A stretch of 64,000 nt of DNA. Source: an uncultured Chloroflexota bacterium (GTDB lineage Bacteria > Chloroflexota > Limnocylindria > Limnocylindrales > CSP1-4). Numbering within the stretch: position 1 is the first letter of the stretch; each line of letters starts with the position of its first letter. Below the pieces are notes generated by a model. The model was not told the origin of the DNA and ran no database searches. It was given only the letters and a program-made list of their open reading frames with translations. Shown in pieces: positions 9,355 through 18,793 of the stretch. The position numbers were made by a program, and so were the translations under genes. The stretch is from NCBI GenBank assembly GCA_903822495.1, contig CAIJPD010000018.1:186001-250000 (forward strand), read 5' to 3'.

Positions 9355-11142
9355 TCAGCGCGCCGTCGGCGCCGGCCGGACCGTCTCCTTCGCCGCCTCC
9401 GCCGCCTCCTCCACCAGCTCGGCCTGGAGCTCATCGCCGACGCCCGCGCCCAGGTCGATGCCGATCTCCTCCAGTTCGTGGGAGACCGTATGCCGGGTGG
9501 CGCGGAGCGGGATCTCCTGGAGGAAGAACGACGTCACGAACGCCAGGCCGATCAGGCCGGCCCCGATGACGAAGACCTCCGTCACGCCGCTGGCGACAGC
9601 GTTGCGGATGACCCCGGTGACCTGCTCCGCCATCCCGGCAGCCGCGGGGCCCAGGGTGGCCAGCTGCGCCTTGAACGCCGCCTGCGCGGCCGGGTCGAGC
9701 AGCGCCTGGGGGTTGGCCGCCAGCGGGCCAAGCTTCGCCGCGACCTCGGGCGGCAGTCCCGCCAGGCCCTGCTGGAGGTCGGTCGTCATCCGGTTGGTCA
9801 TCACGGAGCCCAGGACCGCCACGCCGACGACGCCGCCGATCGACCGAAAGAAGGCGAGTGACGCCGTCACCGCGCCCAGGCGCCCGACCGGGAACGCGTT
9901 CTGGACCACGATGGTGAAGAGCGTCATGGAGGCGCCCAGGCCGACGCCCAGGACCACCATGTTGCGGACCAGGGTCCCATGGTCGGTGGCCGTGGTCATC
10001 TGCCCCAGGAGCAGCATCCCGCCGGTGGTGATGGTGGTCCCGGCGATAGCCAGGATCTTGTAGCGGCCCGTCCGGCTGAGGACCAGCCCGCTCCCGATGC
10101 TCATGACGATCAGGCTGAGCATCATTGGGGTGAGCACGAACCCACTGCCAGTGGCCGTGTCGCCGAGCGCGACCTGGACGAAGAGGGGGATGTACAGGAT
10201 GGCGCCGAACATCCCCACGGCCGTCAGGAACGTGATCACGACCGAGGCCGTGAAGATGCGGTTGCGGAAGAGGTCGAGCGGGATGATGGGGGCGGCCGCC
10301 CGTCGCTCGATCAGCACGAACGCAACGCCGAAGACGAGCGCGGTGCCGAAGAGGCCCAGGATCGTGCCGCTCCCCCACGGGTAGGTGGATCCGCCCCACG
10401 ACAGGCCGAGCAGCAACGGGACGACCGATGCGATCAACGCCCCGGCGCCCAGCCAGTCGATGGACGCGCGCCGCTGGGCCGCGGTGTGGCTGGGCAGGAC
10501 CACGAAGATCACCGCCAGGGCGAGGATCGCGAATGGGACGTTGACGTAGAAGACCCAGCGCCAGTCGAGGTTGTCGGTGATCCAGCCGCCGAGGGTTGGG
10601 CCGGCCACGCTGGAGAGGCCGAAGACCGCCATCAGCAGGCCCTGGTATCGGGCACGCTCCGCGGGGGTGAAGATGTCACCGATGATCGCCTGGGCGATGG
10701 GCATCATCATCCCGGCACCCACGCCCTGGAGGGCGCGGAAGGCAATCAGCTGGGTCATCGACTGGGAGAGGCCGGCCAGCATGGAGCCGGCGAGGAAGAT
10801 GCCGATGCCGCCCATGAACAGCCACTTGCGGCCAAAGGTGTCCGACAGCTTCCCGAAGATGGGCACGCCTGCGGTAGATGCCACCATGTAGCCGGTCACG
10901 ACCCAGCTGTAGTGCTCGAGGCCGTTGAGCTCGCCGATGATGGTGGGCATCGCGGTACCCACGATCGTCTGGTCAAGGGCACCCAGGAGCATGCCGAGCA
11001 TCACGGCGCCCAGGGTGATGAACTGGGCGCGCCGCCCGATGTGGATGAGACCGTCGTCGGCGGTCGTTGCGTCCACTGGGCTGGTGCTCCCGGCGGGGGC
11101 CGGCGTGCCTGACCACGGCGTGGGGGCGGGTAGGCTGCTCAT
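9355..11142 (-). CDS. MFS drug exporter, DHA2 (14-TMS) family
   Basis: A 595-residue membrane transporter of the EmrB/QacA type. It has about 14 hydrophobic segments, the motif LDQTIVGTAMPTI in helix 1 typical of DHA2 members, and the helix 2-3 motif GKLSDTFGRK. It probably expels drugs or other amphiphiles using the proton gradient. The ATG at 11142 has a GGAG site 10 nt upstream; a GTG seven codons earlier is less likely. This ATG overlaps, as ATGA, the stop of the frame that continues the upstream Lgt-like gene (see 11139-11266), suggesting the two were translationally coupled. The C-terminal tail of about 50 residues is cytoplasmic and acidic/alanine-rich. Confidence 0.88.
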   Translation of the reverse strand: MSSLPAPTPWSGTPAPAGSTSPVDATTADDGLIHIGRRAQFITLGAVMLGMLLGALDQTIVGTAMPTIIGELNGLEHYSWVVTGYMVASTAGVPIFGKLSDTFGRKWLFMGGIGIFLAGSMLAGLSQSMTQLIAFRALQGVGAGMMMPIAQAIIGDIFTPAERARYQGLLMAVFGLSSVAGPTLGGWITDNLDWRWVFYVNVPFAILALAVIFVVLPSHTAAQRRASIDWLGAGALIASVVPLLLGLSWGGSTYPWGSGTILGLFGTALVFGVAFVLIERRAAAPIIPLDLFRNRIFTASVVITFLTAVGMFGAILYIPLFVQVALGDTATGSGFVLTPMMLSLIVMSIGSGLVLSRTGRYKILAIAGTTITTGGMLLLGQMTTATDHGTLVRNMVVLGVGLGASMTLFTIVVQNAFPVGRLGAVTASLAFFRSIGGVVGVAVLGSVMTNRMTTDLQQGLAGLPPEVAAKLGPLAANPQALLDPAAQAAFKAQLATLGPAAAGMAEQVTGVIRNAVASGVTEVFVIGAGLIGLAFVTSFFLQEIPLRATRHTVSHELEEIGIDLGAGVGDELQAELVEEAAEAAKETVRPAPTAR

Positions 11143-11266
11143 TGGGTGGTTTCTCCGGAACACTCGATGATCGGGCGCAGGAGGCGATCGGGGTCCTCCG
11201 GCTCGACGGGCTGTAGAAGCGCGAACGGGCGCTCGAGGCTGGCGGGGCGGAGTCCGAGGGTCTCGC
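11139..11266 (-). other. probable out-of-frame continuation of the Lgt-like gene
   Basis: Directly after the Lgt-like stop codon, another minus frame reads as ordinary protein (for example LSETLGLRPASLERPF, then VEPEDPDRLLRPII) and ends at 11139, in a stop that overlaps the MFS start as ATGA. This frame has no start codon of its own nearby. In contrast, the last ~25 residues of the annotated Lgt-like protein are the Arg/Ser/Ala/Pro-rich text typical of a shifted frame. A one-base change near 11325-11340 would join the two into a longer protein. Confidence 0.5.
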
Positions 11267-12220
11267 TCAGATCGGCGATCCGCTCCGCGGCCTCGCCTGC
11301 GCCGCCCGGGACCCGCTCCGCCGAGCCGTCATCGCGGCCGACTCGCGCGCGGCCTCCGACTCTGCATCCGCGGCCGCGACGCGGCGCTGGCGCCGGCCCC
11401 AGGTCACCGCGATCAGCACACACCCCAGGGCCACGGTCAGCGCGATCAGCTGCTCGGCCAGGAGCGGCCCCAGCACCGGGGCGTCCCGCCAGGTGGAGGC
11501 CACGGCGGCGCGCATCAGCGACCAGGCCGCGACACCCAGAAGCAGCGCGGACCCGTCCGCCTTGGGGAATGCGCCGCGCGCCGCGGCGATCGTCATCAAC
11601 TGGAGCACCAGGAGCGCCGCGAACCCCTCGTAGAGCTGCGACGGGTGCGACGCGATCTCCGGGATCAGCGACCCCCACGGCCCATCGCCGCGATAGAGCG
11701 TCGCCCAGGCCGCGTCCGTCGGCAACCCCTGCCCGTCGCCACCCAGCACCTGCGCCAGCTTCCCGGCGCCGAGGACCAGGAGCAGCGGGAATGCCGCCAC
11801 GTGGGCCCAACGGCCGACCGGCGCGCCGAGGAGCCGGAGCACGTAGGCCGCCGTCAGGCAGCCCCCCACCACGGCCAGCGTGAGTTCCATGCTCCCCTGC
11901 GAAGGATCCACGATCGCATCCTGGTTCACGGCGTAGTAATCGAGGTGGAGCAGCACGTACCCGATCCGCCCGCCCACCACCGCCCCGGGCAGCGCCCCCA
12001 TCGCGACGAACAGGAGGTCATCGGGGCGAAGGTGCACGCGGTGGGCTGGCTGGTACATCGAACCGCCCAGCTTGACCGGGGTCACGCGCGCGATCAGCCC
12101 GGCGAGCAACAGGGCCAGCGCCAGCACCGTGCCGATCGCGACGGTCTCCAGCCGCACCTCGGCGTCGCCGAAGTGGAGGAGCGGGTCGAAGTCGAGGACG
12201 AGCACACCGAGCGGCAGCAT
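11267..12220 (-). CDS. divergent Lgt (prolipoprotein diacylglyceryl transferase) paralogue
   Basis: A 317-residue polytopic membrane protein related to Lgt. It shares the GGRIGYVLL helix and a HPSQLYEG segment matching HPTQLYE of Lgt. The family signature GRxGNFxNxExxG, present in the canonical copy at 19740-20675, is missing: the matching place reads LGAGKLAQVLGGDGQG, so the essential arginine is replaced by lysine and the asparagines are lost. It is therefore probably not a normal lipoprotein transferase; a related role in another lipid transfer or a decayed gene is possible. The C-terminus appears frameshifted (see 11139-11266). Two hairpins lie just upstream. Confidence 0.7.
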   Translation of the reverse strand: MLPLGVLVLDFDPLLHFGDAEVRLETVAIGTVLALALLLAGLIARVTPVKLGGSMYQPAHRVHLRPDDLLFVAMGALPGAVVGGRIGYVLLHLDYYAVNQDAIVDPSQGSMELTLAVVGGCLTAAYVLRLLGAPVGRWAHVAAFPLLLVLGAGKLAQVLGGDGQGLPTDAAWATLYRGDGPWGSLIPEIASHPSQLYEGFAALLVLQLMTIAAARGAFPKADGSALLLGVAAWSLMRAAVASTWRDAPVLGPLLAEQLIALTVALGCVLIAVTWGRRQRRVAAADAESEAARESAAMTARRSGSRAAQARPRSGSPI

Positions 12221-12236
12221 GGTCCGGTCAGTCTAG

Positions 12237-12265
12237 CGATCGAGCGCAGGTGGGGCGCTCGATCG
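12237..12265. other. 10-bp hairpin upstream of the Lgt-like gene
   Basis: Perfect inverted repeat CGATCGAGCG (12237-12246) and its complement (12256-12265) around a 9-nt loop. The same ten bases recur at 12334-12343. It lies between the mdh stop and the Lgt-like start and has no T-tract. It could be part of the termination region for mdh or a leader structure for the next gene. Confidence 0.5.
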
Positions 12266-12309
12266 CGGGGTGCGGTCGGGGTCCGGGCGATCTTGGCCGC
12301 CGGGCATGC

Positions 12310-12335
12310 CGAAGGGGGCCCGGAGGCCCCCTTCG
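12310..12335 (-). terminator. hairpin terminator downstream of mdh
   Basis: A perfect 11-bp stem, CGAAGGGGGCC (12310-12320) with its complement (12325-12335) and a 4-nt loop, starts 50 nt after the mdh stop. There is no clear U-run after it on the minus strand, so it is a strong-stem, tail-less terminator candidate, as is common in GC-rich genomes. Confidence 0.6.
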
Positions 12336-12384
12336 ATCGAGCGTCTCGTGAGCCCCGGCCGACCCGGGGCAGCGGCGACCAGCA

Positions 12385-13359
<975 letters not shown>

Positions 13360-14973
13360 TCAGCCCTCGCCGGGCTTCGAGAAGCGGAGGTTGGACGTGT
13401 CCACGTTCTCGGGGACGACCGGGCCGGAAGAAGCCACCTCGGGCGTGACGCCGTCGGCGTAGTACTCGAAGTTCTGGGCAAACATGTAGGCCAGCTTGGC
13501 CGCCTGCGCGTCGAAGGCGGCCTTGTCGGCCCACGTGTTGCGCGGCTGCAGGATCTCGTCGGGCACGCCCGGTACGGCGACCGGGACGTCGACCCTGAAG
13601 ATCGGGTCCTGGACGAACTCGACGTCGTTGAGGTCGCCGTTGATCGCGGCGCGGACCATGTTCCGGGTGTGGTTGATGTTCATCCGGCTGCCGACGCCGT
13701 ACGGGCCGCCCGTCCAGCCGGTGTTCACCAGCCAGACCGGGACGTTGTACTTGACCAGTCGCTCCACGAGCTGCTTCGCGTAGACGCCGGGGTGACGCGG
13801 CAGGAACGGCGCCCCGAATCCCGCGGAGAAGGTGGCGCTGGGCTCCTTCACGCCGATCTCGGTGCCGGCCAGCTTGGCGGTGTAGCCGCTGATGAAGTGG
13901 TAGGCGGCCTGGTCGAGGGTCAGCCGGCTGATCGGCGGCAGGACGCCGAACGCGTCGGCGGTGAGGAAGACCACGTGACTCGGCTGGCCGGCCATGCCCG
14001 TGGGATCCGCGTTGCCGATGAAGTGGAGCGGATAGGCCGCCCGGGTGTTCTCCGTGAACCGCTCGGAGTCCAGGTCCAGGTCGCGCGTGAACGGGTCGAG
14101 GTCCGTGTTCTCCAGGATGGTCCCGAACCGCTTGGTGGTCGCGAAGATGTCCGGCTCGTACATGGACGAGAGGCGGATCGTCTTGGCGTAGCAGCCGCCC
14201 TCGAAGTTGAACGTGCCCTTGGGGCCCCAGCCGTGCTCGTCGTCGCCGATGAGCGCGCGGAGCGGGTCCGCCGAAAGGGTGGTCTTGCCGGTGCCCGACA
14301 GGCCGAAGAAGATGACCGTGTCACCCGCCTTGCCGACGTTGATCGAGGAGTGCATGGGCAGCACGTCCTCGTCCGGCATCAGGTAGTTCATGACCGTGAA
14401 GGCCGACTTCTTGATCTCGCCGGCGTACATCGTCCCGACGATGATGATCTCCATCCGCTTGATGTGGAGGAGGATCGCGGTCCCGGTCCGGGTTCCCTCG
14501 GTCGCCGGGTCCGCCTGGAACGACGGGACGTCCAGGATCGTGAAGTTGGGCTTGAAGGCCTCAAGGTCCTCGCGCGCCGGACGGCGGAAGAGGTTGCGGG
14601 CGAAGATGCTGGCCCACGCCGTCTCGGTGTAGACGCGCAGCGAGCGCTGGTGCTCCGGGTCCGCACCGATGTACATGTCCTGGGCATACAGCTGCTTGTC
14701 GCTGACGTAGGCCAGGAGCCGGTTGCGGAGCCGGTCGTAGTGCTCTTCGGAAATGGGGTGGTTCACGTCGCCCCACCAGACGTGGGCCTCGCTGGAGGGC
14801 TCCACGACGATGAACTTGTCCAGGGGCGAGCGGCCCGTGTGCTTGCCCGTCCGGACGACGAGCGGCCCTTCGGCAGCCAGCTGGCCTTCACCCGCCTGGA
14901 GCGCCGACTCATAGAGTTGCGCGACCGACAGGTTGGTCTTCAGGCTGCCGCCGATGGTGGTAGACGCGGTCAT
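13360..14973 (-). CDS. pckA: phosphoenolpyruvate carboxykinase (ATP)
   Basis: A 537-residue cytoplasmic enzyme converting oxaloacetate and ATP to phosphoenolpyruvate, CO2 and ADP. The kinase-1a P-loop GLSGTGKTTLSAD and the kinase-2/metal segment GDDEHGWG follow each other as in ATP-type PEPCK. The substrate arginine region RTGKHTGRSP and the adenine-binding NTGWTGGPYGVG are also present. The ATG at 14973 has an AGGAGAGG ribosome site 7 nt upstream; the frame extends much further upstream but only as low-complexity text. mdh follows at 48 nt, giving a gluconeogenic pair. Confidence 0.96.
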   Translation of the reverse strand: MTASTTIGGSLKTNLSVAQLYESALQAGEGQLAAEGPLVVRTGKHTGRSPLDKFIVVEPSSEAHVWWGDVNHPISEEHYDRLRNRLLAYVSDKQLYAQDMYIGADPEHQRSLRVYTETAWASIFARNLFRRPAREDLEAFKPNFTILDVPSFQADPATEGTRTGTAILLHIKRMEIIIVGTMYAGEIKKSAFTVMNYLMPDEDVLPMHSSINVGKAGDTVIFFGLSGTGKTTLSADPLRALIGDDEHGWGPKGTFNFEGGCYAKTIRLSSMYEPDIFATTKRFGTILENTDLDPFTRDLDLDSERFTENTRAAYPLHFIGNADPTGMAGQPSHVVFLTADAFGVLPPISRLTLDQAAYHFISGYTAKLAGTEIGVKEPSATFSAGFGAPFLPRHPGVYAKQLVERLVKYNVPVWLVNTGWTGGPYGVGSRMNINHTRNMVRAAINGDLNDVEFVQDPIFRVDVPVAVPGVPDEILQPRNTWADKAAFDAQAAKLAYMFAQNFEYYADGVTPEVASSGPVVPENVDTSNLRFSKPGEG

Positions 14974-15083
14974 GGATTTGCCTCTCCTGCGCATGCCGAA
15001 CGAACGTTTCCGATCGACCGGCCGCGCGTCACACCCCGGAGGTTGGGGAGGAGTCGGCTTCCGCAGTCGCCTGATAGGCGGCG

Positions 15084-15092
15084 AGTGTAGCA
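15084..15092 (-). promoter_or_regulatory. possible extended -10 element for pckA
   Basis: On the minus strand TGC-TACACT lies about 110 nt upstream of the pckA ATG, next to the palindrome TGCATGCA. No good -35 hexamer is found at the usual spacing, so this is only a candidate extended -10 promoter. It is in the sole non-coding gap before pckA. Confidence 0.3.
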
Positions 15093-15152
15093 ATGCATGC
15101 AACGGAGTGCGAGGTCCATTCGGCACCTCCCAACCGCCCGAACGCGGGTGGC

Positions 15153-15971
15153 TCAGGCCTCGACCGGAGCCCTGCGTCGAGGGCCCACGAGGAGTGCGGC
15201 CGGGGCCACCAGCAGCACCAGCGAGCCGAAGTAGAGCGCCGGCGTGGCGATCACGGCGGCCAACGCGACCGCCCAGGGCCGCCGCACGATCAACAGCGCG
15301 GCGGCCATCGCCAGCCGAACCGGGAAGGAGATGGGGACCTGCGGACCGGGCAGCGGCCCCGACATGGCGGCGACCAGGTGGCCAACGTAGGCGGGCCACA
15401 GCCAGAGCCACGGGAGCGTCAGCGCCCCGGCGATGGCCAGCACCGTGAGCGCCTTCCGCCAGTCCTGCCGCCTGATGGCGAGCGCCGGGGAGATCTTGGC
15501 CAGGGCCATCACCACCGCCGCGCGTGGCTCGCCGCGGACCGCCGCCACGACGGCGGCCGCCATGAGCAGGTTGATGTTCCCGGATGGCAGCTCCCAGGCC
15601 ACGAACGGCCAGAGGCAGAACCAGCCGAACCGGAGCCACGAGCCGGCCAGGTAGCGGAGCGCCGCCGTCTCGATGGCGACAATCGCCAGGCCCCATGTCT
15701 GGGTCGGCAGCCACGACACGGCGGCGAACGCCACGGCCCACGGCGGCGCGTAGAAGAACGTGGTCACGGGATCCACCTGGCGGACGTAGACGTCCAGGCC
15801 AGCCCGCAGGTCATCGCCGACCCGGTCGTAGACCAGGACGTCCCCGCCCGGGATGGTGAAGGAGCCGGTGGCAAAGCCCCACGCCAGAACCCCCGCCAGG
15901 AAGACGTAGCCGGACGCCGACAGGCCGAAGCGGGCCAGCGCGATCAGGTCAGCCCGGCTGCGGTTCGACAC
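15153..15971 (-). CDS. GT87-like membrane glycosyltransferase, short
   Basis: A 272-residue polytopic membrane protein with the GT-C/DUF2029 pattern of polyprenyl-phosphate-mannose-dependent mannosyltransferases: GGDVLVYDRVGDDLRAG then DVYV and a FFYAPPWAV loop after the first helix. About eight hydrophobic segments are visible. Members are usually around 400 residues, so this one is short and may be a reduced or partial version. It would act at the cytoplasmic membrane on cell-envelope glycans; the sugar is not predictable. It follows the cystathionine lyase gene by 36 nt on the same strand. Family call is moderately sure; activity is inference. Confidence 0.65.
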   Translation of the reverse strand: MSNRSRADLIALARFGLSASGYVFLAGVLAWGFATGSFTIPGGDVLVYDRVGDDLRAGLDVYVRQVDPVTTFFYAPPWAVAFAAVSWLPTQTWGLAIVAIETAALRYLAGSWLRFGWFCLWPFVAWELPSGNINLLMAAAVVAAVRGEPRAAVVMALAKISPALAIRRQDWRKALTVLAIAGALTLPWLWLWPAYVGHLVAAMSGPLPGPQVPISFPVRLAMAAALLIVRRPWAVALAAVIATPALYFGSLVLLVAPAALLVGPRRRAPVEA

Positions 15972-16007
15972 GTCGGACGTCCACCCCGGCGGCCCCGGCC
16001 CGCGGGG

Positions 16008-17285
16008 CTATGCCCCGTCCAGCGCCTGGGCCAGGTCCGCGATCAGGTCCGCGGCCGCCTCGATGCCTACCGAGAGCCGGATGAGGGCCTCGGGCACCGC
16101 CAGCGGCGAGCCGGCCACGGAGGCGTGGGTCATGACCGCTGGCACCTCGATGAGGGACTCCACGCCGCCCAGCGATTCCGCGAGCGTGAAGAGCCGGGTG
16201 GCCTCGCAGATGGCGATGGCGCGGTCCCGGGCCGTGCGCCCGTGGCGGCCGCCATCCGCGGGGACAAACGAGATCATGCCGCCGGCGCCCCGCATCTGGC
16301 TGGCGGCGATGGCGGCCTGCGCGTGGGCGTGCCGCCCCTCGGCCAGGCCCGGGTAGCTGACCCACGCGATGTCATCGCGTGCGGCGAGGAAGCCGGCCAC
16401 GGCGCCCGCGTTGGCGACGTGGCGCTCCATCCTTAGCGCCAGCGTGCGCAGGCCGCGCAGGACCAGGAAGCAGTCAAACGGCCCGGGGACGGCGCCCGCT
16501 GCGTTCTGGATGAAGTGGAGCCGATCGGCGACCGCCGGGTCGCGCGTCACCGCGACCCCGACCACCGTGTCGCTGTGCCCGGCGAGGTACTTGGTCGCCG
16601 AGTGAAAGACGATGTCCGCGCCCAGGTCAAGCGGCCGCTGGAGCGCGGGCGAGGCGAACGTGTTGTCGACCACGACCAGCGGCCGCGTCGCCTGGCCAGC
16701 ATATCGCTGTCGAACAGCCGCGGCCGTGCCCGCGATGTCGACCAGCTTGAGCAGCGGGTTGGTGGGCGTCTCGAACCAGACCAGGCGCGTGCGGTCGGTG
16801 AGCGCCTCCCAGAGCGCATCCTGTCCGGTGGCCAGGTTGACGTACGTGGCGGCCAGGCCACCCGGCCGGCGAACGCGCTCGAAGTAGCGGTAGGTACCGC
16901 CGTAGACGTCGTCGCCGATGAGCACCTCGTCGCCGGCCAGGGCCAGCTCCGCGATGGCGGCCGTGGTGGCGGACCCCGACGCGAAGGCGATGCCGTGGCC
17001 GCCGCCCTCCAGCGCCGCCACGGCACGCTCGAGGCGCTCCCGGGTGGGGTTCTGGGTCCGGGCGTACTCGAAGCCGAGACGCGGGCGGCCGACCCCGTCC
17101 TGGGCGTAGGTGCTGGTCTGGTAGATGGGCGGGGAGACCGCCCCGGTCAGCTCATCCGGCTCTGCGCCGGCATGAACGGCCAGCGTCTCGAAGCCCAGCG
17201 CCGGTGCCTTGCTGCCGGGCGCACCCCCGCCCGGCGCATCGCTGCCCGGCGCATCGCTGCCCGGCGCGCCCGGCTCGTGAGCCAT
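16008..17285 (-). CDS. cystathionine gamma-synthase/gamma-lyase family PLP enzyme
   Basis: A 425-residue PLP enzyme of the Cys/Met metabolism family. Visible features are YARTQNPTRERLE in the substrate/PLP-phosphate region, the SGSATTAA phosphate loop, the VDNTFASP aspartate and the Schiff-base lysine in HSATKYLAGHSD. The first ~28 residues are a low-complexity tail (repeats of APGSD) encoded by 15-nt DNA repeats at about 17218-17275, so the native start may be internal. The gene begins 1 nt after the cystathionine beta-synthase stop. The pair makes reverse transsulfuration (homocysteine to cysteine) likely, favouring gamma-lyase over gamma-synthase; the sequence alone does not separate them. 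Confidence 0.88.
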   Translation of the reverse strand: MAHEPGAPGSDAPGSDAPGGGAPGSKAPALGFETLAVHAGAEPDELTGAVSPPIYQTSTYAQDGVGRPRLGFEYARTQNPTRERLERAVAALEGGGHGIAFASGSATTAAIAELALAGDEVLIGDDVYGGTYRYFERVRRPGGLAATYVNLATGQDALWEALTDRTRLVWFETPTNPLLKLVDIAGTAAAVRQRYAGQATRPLVVVDNTFASPALQRPLDLGADIVFHSATKYLAGHSDTVVGVAVTRDPAVADRLHFIQNAAGAVPGPFDCFLVLRGLRTLALRMERHVANAGAVAGFLAARDDIAWVSYPGLAEGRHAHAQAAIAASQMRGAGGMISFVPADGGRHGRTARDRAIAICEATRLFTLAESLGGVESLIEVPAVMTHASVAGSPLAVPEALIRLSVGIEAAADLIADLAQALDGA

Positions 17286-17286
17286 C

Positions 17287-18711
17287 TCAGGCCTGCCGAT
17301 GGGCCAGGTACTCGAGGACGTCGAGCTTCGTGAGGATGCCCACCGCCCGGCCCGCCTGGACCGCCACCAGCGCCTGGGCCCCGCCCGACAGGATGGCGAA
17401 GGCGTCGTCGAGCCCCGCGTCGGCCGCCAGGATGGGCAGCGGGCGATCCATCACCTCGCCCACCGTTCGCTCGACCACGGTGGGGTTCCGGTAGGCGCGA
17501 TCCAGCAGGCCCTTCTCGGTGATGGAGCCCACCAGCGAGTGGACCGCGTCGCCGTCCGCGTCCTGCGAGACGGGCAGCTGGCTGATCCCGTACTCCTGGA
17601 GCAGCCCGATGGCCTCGCCCACCGTCTGGGTGGTCCGGGCGATGAGCACCGGCGGCAACTTGCCGCCGAGCTCGTGGTGGCGCTCGGCCAGGACGTCAAG
17701 CACGCGGAGCACCGCGCCCGTGGTGGCCAGCAGGCCGTTGGAGCGAAGCCACTCGTCGTTGTAGATCTTGGAGATGTAGTTCCGGCCGCTGTCCGGGAGG
17801 ATCACCACCATCACGGCCCGGCGAGCCGCGGCCGGGTCCTCGGACATCAGCCGCGCCGCCTCGTCCAGGACGGCCACCACCGCGGTCCCGCACGAGCCGC
17901 CGGCCAGGATCCCCTCCTCGCGGGTGATCCGGCGGGCCATCGCAAACGCGTCCCGGTCGGAGACGCGCACCCAGCGGTCCACCACGGCGGCGTCGTAGGT
18001 GCCGGGGAAGAAGTCCTCGCCGATCCCCTCGGTCAGGTATGGCCGCGCGGTGTCGCCGGACAGGACGCTCCCCTCGGGGTCGGCGCCGATGATCCGGATG
18101 CCCGGCTGCTGCGCGCGCAGGTAGTGCGCCGTGCCCGAGATGGTCCCGCCGGTGCCGACGCTGGCGACCAGGTGCGTGATCCGGCCCTCCGTCTGGCGCC
18201 AGATCTCGGGACCCGTGGTCCGCTCATGGGCGCGCGGGTTCTCCATGTTCCAGTACTGGTCCGGCTTGAAGGCGCCCGGGATGTCGCGGGCCAGCCGGGC
18301 GGCGACGGAGTAGTACGACTCCGGCGACTCCGGATCCACGTTGGTGGGGCACAGGACCACCTCGGCGCCGTACGCGCGCAGGAGCTGCTGCTTCTCGATG
18401 GACTGCTTGTCGGCCATCACGAAGACGCACCGGTAGCCCTTGAGCGCGGCGGCGATCGCCAGGCCGTGGCCCGTGTTGCCGGACGTGGGCTCCACGATGG
18501 TCCCGCCCGGCTTCAGGAGGCCGGCCCGCTCGGCGGCCTCGATCATCGGCAGGCCGATCCGGTCCTTGACGGAGCCGCCGGGGTTGAGCGTCTCCATCTT
18601 CGCGAGGATCAGCGGCTGGGTGTCGGCGGGCCCCAAGTCAGCGGTCACCCGGTTGAGGCGGACGAGGGGCGTGTTCCCGACCAGGTCCAGGATGGTCTCG
18701 GCGTACTCCAT
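17287..18711 (-). CDS. cbs: cystathionine beta-synthase with CBS domains
   Basis: A 474-residue enzyme condensing serine and homocysteine to cystathionine. The N-terminal PLP fold has the lysine motif NPGGSVKDRIG, the phosphate loop VGTGGTISG and the substrate loop PTSGNTGHGLA. The C-terminal ~130 residues hold two CBS motifs (QLPVSQDADG and the AILTKLDVLEYL-like end), which in the family bind adenosyl ligands and regulate activity. The ATG at 18711 starts the conserved MEYAETILDLVGNTPLV; upstream in-frame sequence is not conserved-looking. It is followed at once by the gamma-lyase-like gene. The assignment over plain O-acetylserine sulfhydrylase rests on the CBS tail and the neighbour. Confidence 0.93.
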   Translation of the reverse strand: MEYAETILDLVGNTPLVRLNRVTADLGPADTQPLILAKMETLNPGGSVKDRIGLPMIEAAERAGLLKPGGTIVEPTSGNTGHGLAIAAALKGYRCVFVMADKQSIEKQQLLRAYGAEVVLCPTNVDPESPESYYSVAARLARDIPGAFKPDQYWNMENPRAHERTTGPEIWRQTEGRITHLVASVGTGGTISGTAHYLRAQQPGIRIIGADPEGSVLSGDTARPYLTEGIGEDFFPGTYDAAVVDRWVRVSDRDAFAMARRITREEGILAGGSCGTAVVAVLDEAARLMSEDPAAARRAVMVVILPDSGRNYISKIYNDEWLRSNGLLATTGAVLRVLDVLAERHHELGGKLPPVLIARTTQTVGEAIGLLQEYGISQLPVSQDADGDAVHSLVGSITEKGLLDRAYRNPTVVERTVGEVMDRPLPILAADAGLDDAFAILSGGAQALVAVQAGRAVGILTKLDVLEYLAHRQA

Positions 18712-18793
18712 GGCGGGAGTGTACGAGGAAGTCAGCGCCGGAGGTAGGTGAGCCAGGGCCACCGGCGTCGGCCGGGCGAGCGCCCCGGACTCG

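Noticed and set aside
11139-11810. Independent small gene in the frame ending at 11139
   Set aside because: No start codon in the protein-like part; a frameshifted end of the Lgt-like gene fits better.
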